NCBI GenBank assembly: GCA_023419175.1 | Contig: JAEZYG010000001.1 | Span: 1-43,096, forward strand | Direction of reading: 5' to 3' | Source: Actinomycetes bacterium | Lineage (GTDB): Bacteria > Actinomycetota > Actinomycetes > Propionibacteriales > Propionibacteriaceae | DNA length: 43,096 bases | Shown here: positions 42,860-43,096 of the stretch, piece after piece | How the letters are laid out: each line of letters starts with the position of its first letter | How positions within the stretch are numbered: position 1 is the stretch's first letter | Notes under the pieces: generated by a model | Databases searched by the model: none | Told to the model about the DNA's origin: nothing | Seen by the model: only the letters and a program-made list of their open reading frames with translations | Position numbers and translations under genes: made by a program

Positions 42860-43096
42860 ATGGCTCAGCGAGTAGAAATCAAACTGGTTGACGATTTTGA
42901 TGGTTCCACCGCCGACGAGACCGTGCGTTTCGCTCTTGATGGTGTGAATTACGAGATAGATCTTTCCGAAAAAAATGCTCAGAAATTACGTGAGGAGCTT
43001 GCCGTCTATATTCAGCATGCTCGTCGTGTTTCCGGACGTCGCACGCGTGGAACCGGTGCCCCTCAGCGTTTGAACAACGCGTCTGCTATCCGCGAC
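42860..43096 (+). CDS. lsr2: Lsr2 nucleoid-associated silencer (partial, cut by right edge)
   Basis: 79 codons visible. MAQRVEIKLVDDFDGSTADETVRFALDGV is the Lsr2 N-terminal dimerisation domain (landmarks LVDD and FALDG), and the region up to about residue 60 is complete; the linker begins with RRVSGRRTRG. The C-terminal DNA-binding domain with its RGR hook lies beyond the edge. Lsr2 binds AT-rich DNA and silences foreign genes. AAGGAGG precedes the ATG by 5 nt. Confidence 0.95.
   Translation, partial: MAQRVEIKLVDDFDGSTADETVRFALDGVNYEIDLSEKNAQKLREELAVYIQHARRVSGRRTRGTGAPQRLNNASAIRD

Overview
The window looks like part of an actinobacterial (Actinomycetota) chromosome of medium GC, about half by eye. 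The evidence is an Lsr2 xenogeneic silencer, a LysX-type fusion (lysyl-phosphatidylglycerol synthase joined to lysyl-tRNA synthetase), an LssY_C membrane protein, many short-leader or leaderless starts, and a ppa-dacB-tilS-hpt-fol-lsr2 order that follows the actinobacterial pattern. I cannot name the genus. I saw no rRNA, tRNA, CRISPR array, insertion sequence or prophage gene.

Layout. 1-3229 (minus): LysX, cut by the left edge, translationally coupled to a membrane-anchored esterase. 3389-7134 (plus): the PPDK regulatory protein and pyruvate phosphate dikinase, closed by a strong terminator. 7178-12234: a possible leaderless micro-protein (plus), then an LssY_C membrane protein, GlmS and an alanine/sodium symporter (minus). 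12378-15957 (minus): a TroABCD-type Mn/Zn ABC transporter behind a DtxR/MntR-like box. 16112-21403 (minus): a lipoprotein, then a FecCD-type importer operon with two tandem substrate-binding lipoproteins and a terminal methyltransferase. 21404-22540: a 1.1-kb gene-poor, partly very AT-rich stretch with a possible gene relic and a structured leader. 22541-25041 (plus): the methionine importer metQNI. 25044-29967 (minus): dcd, a LacI regulator with DoxX, ahpF, ahpC and a small membrane protein. 30190-33861 (plus): a methyltransferase, glpF and glpK. 33879-36579: a flavin reductase, a lipoprotein, SixA and a FluC pair. 36674-43096: ppa (minus), then dacB, tilS, hpt, folE, folP, folB, folK and the start of lsr2 (plus).

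How the genes work together. The window combines envelope charge control (lysX plus esterase), cell-wall precursor supply and trimming (glmS, dacB), metal, methionine, alanine and glycerol uptake, peroxide defence (ahpCF), pyrophosphate-linked central metabolism (ppdK, ppsR, ppa), nucleotide and tRNA housekeeping (dcd, hpt, tilS) and tetrahydrofolate synthesis (folEPBK). The points most worth a second look are: a 10-bp-stem structured leader before metQNI; a recurring -10 hexamer placed exactly 6 nt before starts that lack a ribosome binding site; a compacted fol-lsr2 locus lacking ftsH, panC/panD, coaX and lysS; the double-binding-protein FecCD operon with a methyltransferase; and a TIR-like gene relic in AT-rich DNA.
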